In this document: one piece after another, positions 55,886 through 64,000 of the stretch
Numbering within the stretch: position 1 is the stretch's first letter
How the letters are laid out: each line of letters starts with the position of its first letter
Assembly (NCBI RefSeq): GCF_005222815.1
Contig: NZ_STGB01000001.1
Coordinates: 434,001-498,000 of the forward strand
Length of the DNA stretch: 64,000 nucleotides
From: Roseomonas sp. AR75
GTDB lineage: Bacteria > Pseudomonadota > Alphaproteobacteria > Acetobacterales > Acetobacteraceae
Reading direction: 5' to 3'
Translations under genes and position numbers: made by a program
The notes under the pieces: generated by a model
Database searches by the model: none
Seen by the model: only the letters and a program-made list of their open reading frames with translations
Told to the model about the DNA's origin: nothing

Positions 55886-56242
55886 CTATCGGTAGTTCGG
55901 CCGGTAGCCCGCGGGCGGCGGGCCGGCGTGCCATTGGCCGTACTGATCATACCATCCGCCGTAGCGGGCATCGTAGCCGCTGGCGGGGTAGGGATCGGCC
56001 GGGATGCGGTCCGGCTGCGGTGCGGGCGTCAGCGCGCCCGCCACGCCACCGAGCGCGCCGCCGATCAGCGCCCCCTTGCCGGCATCGCCGCTGAGCGACC
56101 CGATCAGCGCGCCCGCGCCCGCCCCCAGCGCCGCGCCGCCGAGGGCGCGCTGGTTGCGGTCATTCGGGTCCACCCCGCCGGCGCAGGCCGACAGGACCAG
56201 CGCGGGGGCGAGGAGAAGGGCGGGCAGGCTGGGGCGCATCAT
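55886..56242 (-). CDS. glycine-zipper lipoprotein
   Basis: 118-residue envelope protein. A lipoprotein signal (ALLLAPALVLSAC) is followed by a glycine-zipper stretch (ALGGAALGAGAGALIGSLSG, then GALIGGALGGVAGAL) and a Tyr/Pro/Gly-rich tail. GGAGACCC precedes the ATG. Glycine-zipper lipoproteins of this sort (SlyB/Rick_17kDa-like) act in envelope integrity. Downstream of the manganese catalase gene on the same strand but separated by a hairpin. Confidence 0.88.
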   Translation of the reverse strand: MMRPSLPALLLAPALVLSACAGGVDPNDRNQRALGGAALGAGAGALIGSLSGDAGKGALIGGALGGVAGALTPAPQPDRIPADPYPASGYDARYGGWYDQYGQWHAGPPPAGYRPNYR

Positions 56243-56302
56243 GGGTCTCCGGTTCGTGCGGCCGCGCGAAAGGCGCGGCGGCAAGGCCCGACCGGAACGC
56301 GC

Positions 56303-56331
56303 GAGGCGGCCGAAGGTGCATCGGCCGCCTC
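56303..56331 (-). terminator. hairpin after the manganese catalase gene
   Basis: A perfect 11-bp stem, GAGGCGGCCGA at 56303-56313 and TCGGCCGCCTC at 56321-56331, with a seven-base loop. It begins 11 bases after the catalase stop (minus strand). No T-run follows. Confidence 0.7.
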
Positions 56332-56341
56332 CGAAGGGATG

Positions 56342-57223
56342 TCAGGCCGTGGCGCCGCCGGTCCGGCCGACCGGATCATTCGCGGCAACCGGCGTGGTCT
56401 GCGTCGCCTGCTCGCGCTGCGCGCCGGCCTCGGGCTTGCCCGGGGCAAGGTGCGGCACCTCGCCCAGCGGTTCGCTGCGCCGCGCCTCGAAGGTGCCGCG
56501 GCCGTCGAGGGAAGGGCCCTCGGTCCAGCGGCCCGTCGGCACCATCCCGGAGATGTCATGGCCGAAGAAGGCATAGGCGAAGCGCCGGTGTTCCGCCGTG
56601 TCCTCGACCGTGTTGGGGATCGGCAACTGCTTCTCGTAGCCGCCGAGTTCCTCGATCACCGCCAGCCATTGCTGCTGATGCATCGTGTCACGCGCGATGA
56701 GGAAGCCCAGCATGTCCTTCATGCCGGGGTCGTCGGTCATGCCGCGCAGCCTGGCGGCAAGCGCCCGTCCGGTGGATTCCGCGGTCGCATTGGCCATCAT
56801 GTCGCCGGCGACGTTGCCGCTGGCATAGACATGGCTGGCATTGAACGGCACGCCGTTGCAGTCCTCCGGCGTGGCCGCGAGGCCCGCCGAGAGGACGTGC
56901 CGCAGGTTCATCCCGTTCAGCACCGACCCGGCGATCGGGTTGGCCGCGACCTCCTCCTGGAAGGAGAGCGGCGCCTTCTCCAGGTTCAGCGCCACGGCGG
57001 TGGCGAGCATCTCGATATGGCCGATCTCCTCCGTGCCGGTGTTGAGCAGCATGTCGCGATACTTCACGGGACCGCGGCAGCCCCACCCCTGGAACAGGTA
57101 TTGCAGGCAGACGCGGATCTCGCCTTCCACGCCGCCGATCGCCTGTTGCAGGGCGCGGGCGAAGACCGGGTTGGGCGTCTCGACGCGCACCGGATATTGC
57201 AGCTTGCCGTCCATGTAGAACAT
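56342..57223 (-). CDS. manganese catalase
   Basis: Non-haem catalase that splits hydrogen peroxide. The di-manganese ligands match the Lactobacillus plantarum positions almost exactly: Glu35, Glu66 and His69 (in EEIGHIEML), Glu149 and His182. 293 aa, normal for the family, with a Gln/Pro-rich C-terminal tail. Divergent from the Kelch gene (143 bp). Chosen ATG 57223 gives MFYMDGKLQY, as in homologues. Confidence 0.95.
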   Translation of the reverse strand: MFYMDGKLQYPVRVETPNPVFARALQQAIGGVEGEIRVCLQYLFQGWGCRGPVKYRDMLLNTGTEEIGHIEMLATAVALNLEKAPLSFQEEVAANPIAGSVLNGMNLRHVLSAGLAATPEDCNGVPFNASHVYASGNVAGDMMANATAESTGRALAARLRGMTDDPGMKDMLGFLIARDTMHQQQWLAVIEELGGYEKQLPIPNTVEDTAEHRRFAYAFFGHDISGMVPTGRWTEGPSLDGRGTFEARRSEPLGEVPHLAPGKPEAGAQREQATQTTPVAANDPVGRTGGATA

Positions 57224-57366
57224 CGCGGGGAACCTTCCTGGCTGTGCTGTCCCTGCCGGCAACGGCAGCCGGTGCCGCCGGTTCAGGCGGTCGCGCGGAA
57301 CGACCTGTTGCGTGACGGCGTGCGATCCTATGTGCTGGCCCATCGGGCAGAGGGGCACGGGACAGC

Positions 57367-58479
57367 ATGCAACGCAGGACGATGCTTGGCGCGGCGGCCG
57401 GGTTGATCGGTTCCGCCACGGCGGCAGGGGCGCAGCACGCAATGCCGCATCATGGCGCGCCCATTCCGTCGGACCAGTTGGCGCCCTTGCGCGGGCAGGG
57501 TCCGGTGGTGCTGACGCCGGCACAATACGCCCAGCGCTTCGTGCAGAGCCCCGCCCCTGCAGGCCCGCCGGGACGCTGGGTCGAGCGCGCGCCGCTGCCG
57601 CTGCCGCGCACCGAGATGGCCTGGGCTGCGGAGGCGGACGGCAGGCTCTGGGTGATCGGCGGCTATGCCGAGCAGCGGGTGAACAACAGCTACAACCACG
57701 TCTACGACCCCGCGACCAATAGCTGGACGGAGAAGGCGCGCATTCCCCGCGGCGCCAATCACATCGCCGTCGTCGCGCTGGGCGGACGGATCTACGCGCT
57801 GGGCGGCTTCAGCAACCAGAATCGCGGCGCCGACGAGCTGGCCTTCGTCTACGACATCGCATCCGATCGTTGGGAGCAGATCGCGCCCATGCCCAGGCCG
57901 CGTGGCGCGGGGGCTCTGGCGGCGGTGAACGGAAAGCTGCACCACATCGGCGGCGCCTCGAACCCCGAGAGCGAGCGCTCCTCGGTCGGCTGGCACGAGG
58001 TCTACGACCCGCAGACGGACAGTTGGGAACGCCGCAAGGCGCTGCCGGGCGCGCGCGACCATGCGGGCGTGGTGGTGCATGACGGCCGCATCCACATCAT
58101 CGGCGGCCGCTTCAACACCTTCGAGTACAACACCGGCCTGCATCACGTGTACGACCCGCAGGCGGACCAGTGGAGCACGCGCGCGCCGCTGCCGACGCCG
58201 CGTTCCGGCCACGGGCTGGTGGTCTATCGCGGGCGCTTCTTCGCGATGGGCGGAGAGAGCGGCGAGTTCGTGAACCGACAGCTCACCGGTCATGTCCACG
58301 GCCAGCTGGAGAGCTACGACCCCGCAACCGACACCTGGCAGCACCACGCCCCGATGCCGACGCCGCGGCACGGCATGGGTGCGGTCGTGATCGGCGATTG
58401 GATTTACGTCGCAGGCGGCGGACCGGTGGTCGGCGGCGGCATCAAATCCGCGGTGCACGAGGCCTTCACGCTCGGCTGA
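57367..58479 (+). CDS. Kelch-repeat beta-propeller protein, Tat-type signal
   Basis: 370-residue exported protein. MQRRTMLGAAAGLIGS is a Tat-like signal. Then come about six Kelch blades, each with GG followed by a Tyr and Trp, such as RLWVIGGYAEQ, RIYALGGFSN, KLHHIGGASN and RIHIIGGRFN. Bacterial Kelch proteins include N-acetylneuraminate mutarotase-like members; function here is not assigned. The hydrolase gene begins six bases after its stop. Confidence 0.9.
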   Translation: MQRRTMLGAAAGLIGSATAAGAQHAMPHHGAPIPSDQLAPLRGQGPVVLTPAQYAQRFVQSPAPAGPPGRWVERAPLPLPRTEMAWAAEADGRLWVIGGYAEQRVNNSYNHVYDPATNSWTEKARIPRGANHIAVVALGGRIYALGGFSNQNRGADELAFVYDIASDRWEQIAPMPRPRGAGALAAVNGKLHHIGGASNPESERSSVGWHEVYDPQTDSWERRKALPGARDHAGVVVHDGRIHIIGGRFNTFEYNTGLHHVYDPQADQWSTRAPLPTPRSGHGLVVYRGRFFAMGGESGEFVNRQLTGHVHGQLESYDPATDTWQHHAPMPTPRHGMGAVVIGDWIYVAGGGPVVGGGIKSAVHEAFTLG

Positions 58480-58485
58480 TCCGGC

Positions 58486-59301
58486 ATGATCCCCGCCGAG
58501 GCTCTCTCACCGCACGGCACAAGGCGCGTCGCCCTCGGCCAGGGCGCGCTGTTCCTCCGCGCGGACGGTGCAGGGCCGACGCTGCTCTGCATCCCCGGCG
58601 CCTATCATGGCGCCTGGTGCTACGAGGCCTGGCTCGATGCCTTTGCTGCCGCGGGCATCGCCTCGGCGGCGCTCGAGAAGCGCGGCCATGGCACGCTGCG
58701 CGGCAGGCTGGACCCGATGACGGGGATCGACGATTTCGCTGCCGATGCGGCGGAGGCGGCTGCCGCGCTCGGCGCGCCGCCGGTGCTGGTCGGGCACAGC
58801 CTCGGCGCGCTCATCGCGATGCGCGCGGCGCAGCGCCTGATGCCCGGCGGCGTGTCCGGCCTGGTGCTGGTCGCGCCCTCGCCACCCGGCAACCTGCCGG
58901 GCGCGGCCAAGGTGCCGCTGGTGCCGGAAGGCGCGCTGCGCCCGCCTCCCGACCTCGCCACCACGGCGGAGCGCTTCCTCGGCGGCGACACGCCTGAATG
59001 GCTGCCGGAATACCAGCGCAAGCTTTCGCCGGAATCGCCGCGCGCGATGAACGAGCGCTACGATCTGCGCCTGCCCGTGGATCCCGCGCATCTGGCAGGC
59101 CTGCCGGTCTTCGTGCTGGAGGCCGGGCGCGACGATGCGGCGCGGCATCCGCCCGGCCAGGACGCTGCCATCGCGGCATTCCTGGGCGGCACGCATGCGT
59201 TGCTCCCGGATGCGCCGCATTGCTTCATGCTCGGCGACTGGGCGGCGGAGAGCGCGGCCGCCGTCATCGCGTGGTACCGCGCCGCCGTCGCCTCAGGCTG
59301 A
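58486..59301 (+). CDS. alpha/beta hydrolase
   Basis: 271-residue serine hydrolase. The nucleophile elbow is GHSLGA, with oxyanion-hole side CIPGAYHGAWCYE near the N-terminus; the late Asp and His (LEAGRDDA, DAPHCF) complete the triad. The substrate could be an ester or amide. Its last 164 coding bases are the first copy of a 173-bp direct repeat. Confidence 0.92.
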   Translation: MIPAEALSPHGTRRVALGQGALFLRADGAGPTLLCIPGAYHGAWCYEAWLDAFAAAGIASAALEKRGHGTLRGRLDPMTGIDDFAADAAEAAAALGAPPVLVGHSLGALIAMRAAQRLMPGGVSGLVLVAPSPPGNLPGAAKVPLVPEGALRPPPDLATTAERFLGGDTPEWLPEYQRKLSPESPRAMNERYDLRLPVDPAHLAGLPVFVLEAGRDDAARHPPGQDAAIAAFLGGTHALLPDAPHCFMLGDWAAESAAAVIAWYRAAVASG

Positions 59302-59310
59302 GCAGGCGGG
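59138..59310 (+). repeat. direct repeat copy 1 (hydrolase 3' end)
   Basis: 173 bp with 167 identical positions to 60368-60540 (offset 1230). It covers the last 54 sense codons and stop of the hydrolase and nine bases beyond. The antisense strand also still reads like the C-terminus of the MFS gene (LLSL, then RRGTTR), as copy 2 does, showing that the repeat spans an old hydrolase-MFS junction. Confidence 0.97.
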
Positions 59311-59542
59311 CCGGCGCCGCCATCGACCCGGCAAGCTTCACGCTGCCTGTGGTGCCGCCGCAGGGATGAGTGGGAACATCGCCGCCGGGCCCGGCGTGCC
59401 GGCGCCCTGGCCGACATGACACGCCGTGCCGGCACCGCGCCCGCGCGGACAGTACCACGCGCCGACGCCGCGACTGATGCAGATCAATCGGCCCGATGCC
59501 CAATCGCCGTAGAAACGGCAGTGGGAGCGGAGACGTCGGCAG

Positions 59543-60367
59543 ATGGGCAACCAGGTATGGCGCTGGCAGCTGGCAATCATGCTCCCCGCCATTGCCGGCT
59601 GCGTCAGCGCAGCCGAACCTGCCGCGCGGCCGGATGCAGCGCTGCCCCAGGGGATCGTGCCGTTCGCGGAGCCGATCACCTTGAGCTATCGCGGGTTCAG
59701 CAGTTTCACCTACACGTTCAGGTCGGACATTGACGCGCCCTCCGGCCCGACGATCGCCGAGGGCTGGGTCATGCAGGGCACGATGCGGGCCGTGGGCGAT
59801 CAGCGGGAATGGGTTTACCGCATGTCGAACATCGGCCGGGATGGCGTGCTGCGGGAATACGGGTCGCTGGTGGTCACCACCGATGCATGGGGGCAGGTCC
59901 GGGAGGCGCGGGTTACCGAGAACCGGTGGAGCCGTGGGCCGATGCGCAGTTCCGCCGATGCATATTTCGACCCCACCGATCTCCGCTTTCCCCTCTGCTG
60001 CTGTCCGCGCGGACCGGTTCGCCTGGGCGAAGCGGTCGCGATGCCGCCGCGCACCGAGACGATGCCCAGGGCCGAACGTCGGTCCGGCGCGATCGGGCCG
60101 GCCATGGGGCAGTTCGACGACAGCGGGCGCTCCGTGGCGGCGGGCCTTCTCGACCGGGACGGAAGGCCCCAACTCGTCCTGCGCCACGATGGCAGCGCAT
60201 CGGCGCCAGGACCCGAGTCCGTGTCGATGCAGCGCCATGGCTACAGCCTGATCGACACGCGCGCCTGCCTTCCGACCCGCAGCGTCTGGTCGAACGACTT
60301 CACGGTCACCACGCCCGCGCGAACCGTTTCCTTCAGCATCACCCACAAGCACGAGACCCGCTTCTGA
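59543..60367 (+). CDS. orphan secreted protein inside the repeat-flanked cassette
   Basis: 274-residue protein of unknown family. It has an N-terminal hydrophobic signal ending in a possible lipobox (AIMLPAIAGC) and then a beta-rich soluble domain with LSYRGFSSFTYTF, EWVYRMSNIG and three adjacent cysteines (CCC near residue 153). It fills most of the 1057 bp of unique sequence between the two 173-bp direct repeats. Its stop (60365-60367) directly abuts copy 2. About 230 bp of non-coding DNA precede it, enough to carry its own promoter. Confidence 0.75.
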   Translation: MGNQVWRWQLAIMLPAIAGCVSAAEPAARPDAALPQGIVPFAEPITLSYRGFSSFTYTFRSDIDAPSGPTIAEGWVMQGTMRAVGDQREWVYRMSNIGRDGVLREYGSLVVTTDAWGQVREARVTENRWSRGPMRSSADAYFDPTDLRFPLCCCPRGPVRLGEAVAMPPRTETMPRAERRSGAIGPAMGQFDDSGRSVAAGLLDRDGRPQLVLRHDGSASAPGPESVSMQRHGYSLIDTRACLPTRSVWSNDFTVTTPARTVSFSITHKHETRF

Positions 60368-60531
60368 CGGCGCGGCATCCGCCCGGCCAGGACGCTGCCA
60401 TCGCGGCATTCCTGGGCGGCACGCATGCGTTGCTCCCGGATGCGCCGCATTGCTGCATGCTCGGCGACTGGGCGGCGGAGAGCGCGGCCGCCGTCATCGC
60501 GTGGTACCGCGCCGCCATCGTGCCAGGCTGA
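60368..60531 (+). pseudogene. hydrolase C-terminal remnant in direct repeat copy 2
   Basis: The second copy of the repeat (60368-60540) still reads in one frame as the last 54 residues of the alpha/beta hydrolase, RHPPGQDAAIAAFLGG to the stop at 60529-60531, with a few changes such as HCF to HCC and a different final Ala-Val-Ala-Ser-Gly. It has no start of its own and is a truncated remnant. The MFS gene 3' end overlaps it on the other strand. Confidence 0.9.
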
Positions 60532-61888
60532 GCAGGCAGGCGATCGCCGCCAGAGCGGCAGCGACCCTGAGCGAGACAAGGGAGGCGGAGCCCGGCAGAA
60601 GCTGGAACAGGATCGCGGCACCGACCGTGCCGACGCTCTGCCCGAACAGCCGGGCGGTCGCCTGCATCCCGCCGGCGCCGCCGCTGCGGGACAGCGGGGC
60701 GGCGCCGAGGATCGCGCGCATGTTCGGGGTCTGGAACAGGCCGAAGCCCACGCCGCAGAGCATGATCGCGGCCGCGGCCAGCCAGGGCGCCGCCGCGCCC
60801 GGCACCACCGACAGCGCAATCAGGCCCATCCCGAGCACGCCCGATCCCGCGGCGCAGAGGATGGCCGTGTCGTGGCGGTCCGCCAGGCGACCGGCCACCG
60901 GCGCCAGCGCTCCGACCGCAAGCGGCCAGAGCAGCAGCAGCGCGCCGCTCAGCGCCGTGCTGAACCCCCAGCCATGGTCCATGAGGAAGGGCAGCACGAC
61001 GAAGCCCAGCATCTGCGCCGCGAAGCCGCAGACCGAGGCCGACAGCACGATTCCCATCGAGGGCAGGGCGAGCAGGTCGATCGGGAGCAGCGGCTGCGCC
61101 TTGCCGCGCTGCTGGCGCACCAGGAGCCAGAGCGCCACCGCACCCCCGGCGACGAGGCAGAGCCCGAGCCACAGCTCCAGCACCAGCCAGCCGGCGCCGG
61201 TCAGCAGCAGCCCGAAGGCCAGGGCGTTCAGCGCGGCGCCCCGCATGTCGAAGCGGCGGCCGGTGCCGGCCACCCGAGGCAGGGTCGGCACGCCGACCAG
61301 CCCCGCGACCAGCGCGAAGGGCAGCGTGACGGCAAAGACCCAGTGCCACGAGCCGAGCGACAGCACCAAGGCGCCGAGCCCCGGCCCCAGCGTTCCGCCG
61401 AGCGCAACGGTCATGGCGTTCAGGCCGATCGCGCGCCCCAGCGCCGCGGGTGGGAAGGCATGGCGCAGCAGCGCGCCGGTCAGCCCCATCACCGCGGCCG
61501 CGGCCACCCCCTGCAAGGCGCGGGCCGCCACCAGCACCGGCAGCGAATCCGCCAGGGCGCAGACCACGCCCGTGACAGCCATCCCGGCCAGCCCGAAGAG
61601 GAACACCCGATGGTAGCCGATGGCCTCGCCCAGCGCGCCGCAGGGCAGCAGGGATGCCAGCAGCGCAAGCTGATAGGCCGTGACCACCCAGACCACCTGA
61701 GCCGCCGTCACCTCCAGCGCCTCGGCCATGACCGGCAGCGCCAGGTTCACGATGCTGCCGAGCAGCACCGACATCAGGGTCGAGAGCAGGATCGCCGCGA
61801 CGGCGAGGCGGCGTCGCCCCGGCGGCAGCCCGCCTTCTCCGCTGGCGGCCTGCCGCATGCGCCCGGTCTCGCCTGATGCCGCCGTCAT
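60494..61888 (-). CDS. MFS transporter, 14-helix DHA2-like drug exporter
   Basis: 464-residue proton-driven efflux permease of the EmrB/QacA group, with about 14 hydrophobic segments. The motif AYQLALLASLLPCGALGEAIGYHRVF is the family loop 2-3, and GRLADRHDT is its repeat in the second half. Its last 16 codons lie in direct repeat copy 2. The substrate is unknown. Shares a short gap with the ATP-grasp gene on the same strand. Confidence 0.92.
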   Translation of the reverse strand: MTAASGETGRMRQAASGEGGLPPGRRRLAVAAILLSTLMSVLLGSIVNLALPVMAEALEVTAAQVVWVVTAYQLALLASLLPCGALGEAIGYHRVFLFGLAGMAVTGVVCALADSLPVLVAARALQGVAAAAVMGLTGALLRHAFPPAALGRAIGLNAMTVALGGTLGPGLGALVLSLGSWHWVFAVTLPFALVAGLVGVPTLPRVAGTGRRFDMRGAALNALAFGLLLTGAGWLVLELWLGLCLVAGGAVALWLLVRQQRGKAQPLLPIDLLALPSMGIVLSASVCGFAAQMLGFVVLPFLMDHGWGFSTALSGALLLLWPLAVGALAPVAGRLADRHDTAILCAAGSGVLGMGLIALSVVPGAAAPWLAAAAIMLCGVGFGLFQTPNMRAILGAAPLSRSGGAGGMQATARLFGQSVGTVGAAILFQLLPGSASLVSLRVAAALAAIACLLSLARWRRGTTR

Positions 61889-61937
61889 CCGGCGCGGAGT
61901 CTAGACCCGCGCCAGCGAGGGGAACAGCCGGCGCGCG

Positions 61938-62906
61938 TCAGGCGGCGCGCCGGAGCTGGCGGCCGAGAAGCTCGTTCAGATGCACGGCCACCGCGCCCAT
62001 CCCGGTGCGCGCACCCTCCCGGTTCGCGCGGCGCTCCGCCTCGGCGTTGTAGTTCGTGTTCGTGTTCACATCGTAGGCGAAGGTCCGGCCCTGCCGGTCG
62101 GTGATGAACTCGATCGCGCCGACGCCGATGCCGTTGGCCGTCAGGAACGCCTCCATCCGGTGGATCAGCGGGTGGGCGAAGCCCTCGACGATGCGGAATT
62201 TCTCGCCTGCCGCCACCGCGGGGCAGGCCTCGCCTTCGCCGGCTTGGCAGGCATCGGCGGGGCAGAGCTCGAAGCCCTCGGAGGTGTCCACGCGGACGGC
62301 GTAGAGGAACCTGCCGCCGATGAACTCGGCGCGGGTGATGAAGGGCTCCGGCGCCTCGACGTAGCGCTGCACCAGCCAGATCCCGTCGCGCGGATGGGCA
62401 TGCGGGTCGGTGTCGTAGGCCAGCAGGTGCAGCGCCTGGCGAAGGCCCTCGGCGCTGCGCACCAGGCGCACGCCGAGGCCCTTCCCGGCGCGGTTGTGCT
62501 TCAGGATCACGGGATAGCCGAGCTTCTCCGCCGCGTCCGGGATGTGCTGCGCGCCGACTACCGCGATGGTGTCCGGCGTCGGGATGCCATGCGCGGCGAG
62601 CGCCTGGTACTGCGCGACCTTGGAAACCTCGAGCTGCAGCGCGCGGCGGCCATTGACCACGGTGCGGCCATGCCGCTCCAGCCATTCGATGACCGCGCCG
62701 GCGTATTCCGGCGCGTAGGCGTGGTCGCGCGTGTGCGAGGATGCGCTCATGCGATTGTAGAAGACGCCCTCGGGCGGCGGCTGCGTCAGGTCGAGCAGGC
62801 CGGTGTCGAGGAACCATTCGGCATAGGGGGCGCGGAGCTGGTCGAAGGCCGCGCGGAGCGGGACGACCCAGGCATCGTTCTCGTGCAAGACATGGATCTG
62901 CGGCAT
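61938..62906 (-). CDS. ATP-grasp (RimK-like) ligase
   Basis: 322-residue ATP-dependent carboxylate-amine ligase. LGYPVILKHNRAGKGLGVRLV is the ATP-grasp glycine-rich loop; FAYDVNTNTNYN holds the magnesium-binding Asn residues, and VQRYVEAPEPFITRAEFIGG the next strand. Close relatives attach amino acids to peptides or make alpha-linked glutamate chains, but the acceptor is not evident. It stands between the MFS gene and the divergent dapF gene, with no obvious peptide precursor nearby. Confidence 0.85.
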   Translation of the reverse strand: MPQIHVLHENDAWVVPLRAAFDQLRAPYAEWFLDTGLLDLTQPPPEGVFYNRMSASSHTRDHAYAPEYAGAVIEWLERHGRTVVNGRRALQLEVSKVAQYQALAAHGIPTPDTIAVVGAQHIPDAAEKLGYPVILKHNRAGKGLGVRLVRSAEGLRQALHLLAYDTDPHAHPRDGIWLVQRYVEAPEPFITRAEFIGGRFLYAVRVDTSEGFELCPADACQAGEGEACPAVAAGEKFRIVEGFAHPLIHRMEAFLTANGIGVGAIEFITDRQGRTFAYDVNTNTNYNAEAERRANREGARTGMGAVAVHLNELLGRQLRRAA

Positions 62907-62968
62907 GCGCGGCGCCTTCGGCTGATCTTGGATGATCGTGCTCTAGAAGGGACGAATTTCGCCCGCAA

Positions 62969-62984
62969 GAGAAAAAATTTTCTC
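62969..62984. promoter_or_regulatory. AT-rich inverted repeat upstream of the ATP-grasp gene
   Basis: GAGAAAA and TTTTCTC separated by two A bases, in the 198-bp region between divergent ATP-grasp and dapF genes. The AT-rich core stands out against GC-rich surroundings and could be an operator or promoter element. No regulator can be named. Confidence 0.4.
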
Positions 62985-63104
62985 GCATTGCGCCTTTGAC
63001 GCGGAGGTGGATGTCCTCCGCGACCTCGCCCGCGCGCGGCTGCCATGCTCTGCCGCCGCCGCGGGTTCCGGTGCGGGCGCGCGCCGCCTATATCCGCTGC
63101 CACG

Positions 63105-63932
63105 ATGGTTCCCTTCCGCAAGATGCATGGCCTGGGCAACGATTTCGTCGTGCTGGACGCGCGCGCCCGCGCAGTGCCGGTCACGCCCGCGGCCGCGCGC
63201 GCCATTGGCGACCGGCACCGCGGAATCGGATTCGACCAGCTCATCATCCTGGAACCGCCGCCGGAGGGTGCGGACGTCTTCATGCGCATCCTGAACCCCG
63301 ACGGCTCCGAGGCCGGCGCCTGTGGCAATGCCACGCGCTGCATCGCCTCCCTGGTCGCCGACCAGGCCGGAAAGGATCGCGTGGTGGTCCGCACCATCGC
63401 CGGCGACCTGCCGGTGGAGCGGCTGCCCGACGGCATGTGGCGCGCCGACATGGGGCCCGCGCGGCTCGGCTGGCGCGAGGTGCCGCTGGCGCGCGAGATG
63501 GACACGCTGCACCTGCCGCTCGCCCTCGGCCCGGTCAGGGACCCGGCAGCCTGCTCCATGGGCAACCCGCACGCGACCTTCTTCGTGGAGGACCTCGACG
63601 CCATCCCGGTGGCGGAGATCGGGCCAAAGCTGGAACGCGACCCGATCTTCCCCGACCGCGCGAACATCGGCTTCGCGCAGGTGCTCTCGCCGGAGCGCAT
63701 CCGGCTGGTGATGTGGGAACGCGGCGCGGGGATGACGCTGGCCTGCGGCTCCGGCGCCTGCGCCACCATCGTCAACGCGGCGCGGCGCGGACTGACGGGG
63801 CGCCGCGCGACGGTGGAGCTGCCCGGCGGCGCGCTGGAGATGGAATGGCGGGACGACGGGCATGTGCTGATGACAGGCCCGGTCGCCACCGCCTTCACCG
63901 GCGAGCTCGACCTCGCGGCCTATGCAGCCTGA
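63105..63932 (+). CDS. dapF: diaminopimelate epimerase
   Basis: Converts LL-diaminopimelate to meso-diaminopimelate for lysine and peptidoglycan synthesis. The two catalytic cysteines are Cys73 (GACGNATRC) and Cys213 (LACGSGACA). [13 protein letters not shown] opens the family. 275 aa. Its stop overlaps the mtaB start by 11 bp, the alphaproteobacterial dapF-mtaB order. Confidence 0.96.
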   Translation: MVPFRKMHGLGNDFVVLDARARAVPVTPAAARAIGDRHRGIGFDQLIILEPPPEGADVFMRILNPDGSEAGACGNATRCIASLVADQAGKDRVVVRTIAGDLPVERLPDGMWRADMGPARLGWREVPLAREMDTLHLPLALGPVRDPAACSMGNPHATFFVEDLDAIPVAEIGPKLERDPIFPDRANIGFAQVLSPERIRLVMWERGAGMTLACGSGACATIVNAARRGLTGRRATVELPGGALEMEWRDDGHVLMTGPVATAFTGELDLAAYAA

Positions 63933-64000
63933 GATCCTCACTTTCGGCTGCCGGCTCAACGCGTACGAGTCGGAGGCGATGCGCGAACTCGCGGCGCAGG
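63922..64000 (+). CDS. mtaB: tRNA (t6A37)-methylthiotransferase MtaB, start only
   Basis: Only the first 26 codons lie in the window. [15 protein letters not shown] matches the N-terminal TFGCRxN of MtaB, the radical-SAM enzyme that adds a methylthio group to t6A37 in tRNA. The overlap with dapF supports the start. The radical-SAM motif is beyond the right edge. Confidence 0.88.
   Translation, partial: MQPEILTFGCRLNAYESEAMRELAAQ

Noticed and set aside
59264..60409. Minus-strand frame antisense to the cassette gene
   Set aside because: Its C-terminal resemblance to the MFS end comes only from repeat copy 1. The rest is a shadow with no family features.

Overview
The window is about 64 kb of very GC-rich (roughly 70 % by eye), densely packed bacterial chromosome. 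Several traits point to an alphaproteobacterium of the Acetobacteraceae, Roseomonas-like: five periplasmic tricarboxylate-type (Bug/TctC) receptors, many ATGA-type gene overlaps, the dapF-mtaB order at the right edge and a typical alphaproteobacterial intergenic repeat. This assignment is inference from gene content. I saw no phage, transposase, CRISPR, rRNA or tRNA. The one possible small insertion is a cassette at 59.3-60.4 kb flanked by direct repeats.

Layout. 0-2 kb: queA-tgt, for queuosine tRNA modification (tgt runs off the left edge), and a small unknown gene. 2-4.7 kb: a DUF1800/DUF1501 pair. 4.9-7 kb: a stand-alone elongation factor G with a strong terminator. 7-12 kb: an orphan membrane protein, a TfoX-N protein, a MaoC-like protein, two Bug receptors and a beta-hydroxyacid dehydrogenase. 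12-15.6 kb: a complete tctC-tctB-tctA importer with a GNAT gene. 15.7-17 kb: the SPFH/NfeD membrane pair. 17-18.6 kb: a sulfatase. 18.7-24 kb: a short HPF-like gene, a complete TRAP importer (dctP-dctQ-dctM), then an AhpD-fold protein coupled to a Bug receptor. 24-25.8 kb: a thiol dioxygenase, a small unknown gene, a 427-bp non-coding stretch and a PilZ-like gene.

25.8-35 kb: a histidine-degradation locus. One arm (PLP enzyme, hutU, hutH, hutI, thioesterase) faces a divergent arm (hutF, SDR, GNAT). Together hutH-hutU-hutI-hutF convert histidine to N-formylglutamate. No hutG or hutC is present here. 35-41 kb: a HerA-like ATPase, a Bug receptor, and a four-gene overlapping chain (polysaccharide deacetylase, lipocalin, site-2 protease, second AhpD-fold protein). 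41-44.4 kb: cydDC, the thiol exporter required for cytochrome bd assembly. 44.5-50.7 kb: a Rhizobium etli-type asparaginase, an isocitrate/isopropylmalate-type dehydrogenase, a CoA-transferase with a Rap1a-like gene, a serine hydrolase and a PEP-CTERM surface protein.

50.8-54.7 kb: msrA-msrB, then a coupled propeller / deacetylase / sterol-desaturase operon. 54.7-59.3 kb: an AraC regulator, a glycine-zipper lipoprotein, a manganese catalase, a Kelch protein and an alpha/beta hydrolase. 59.1-60.5 kb: an unknown gene between two 173-bp direct repeats made from the hydrolase 3' end. 60.5-64 kb: a 14-TM MFS pump, an ATP-grasp ligase, dapF and the start of mtaB.

The overall picture is a metabolically versatile organism geared to scavenging organic acids and amino acids. 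The most notable items are the repeat-flanked cassette, the pair of non-redox AhpD-fold proteins each lying beside a Bug receptor, and several tightly overlapped operons of unknown purpose.
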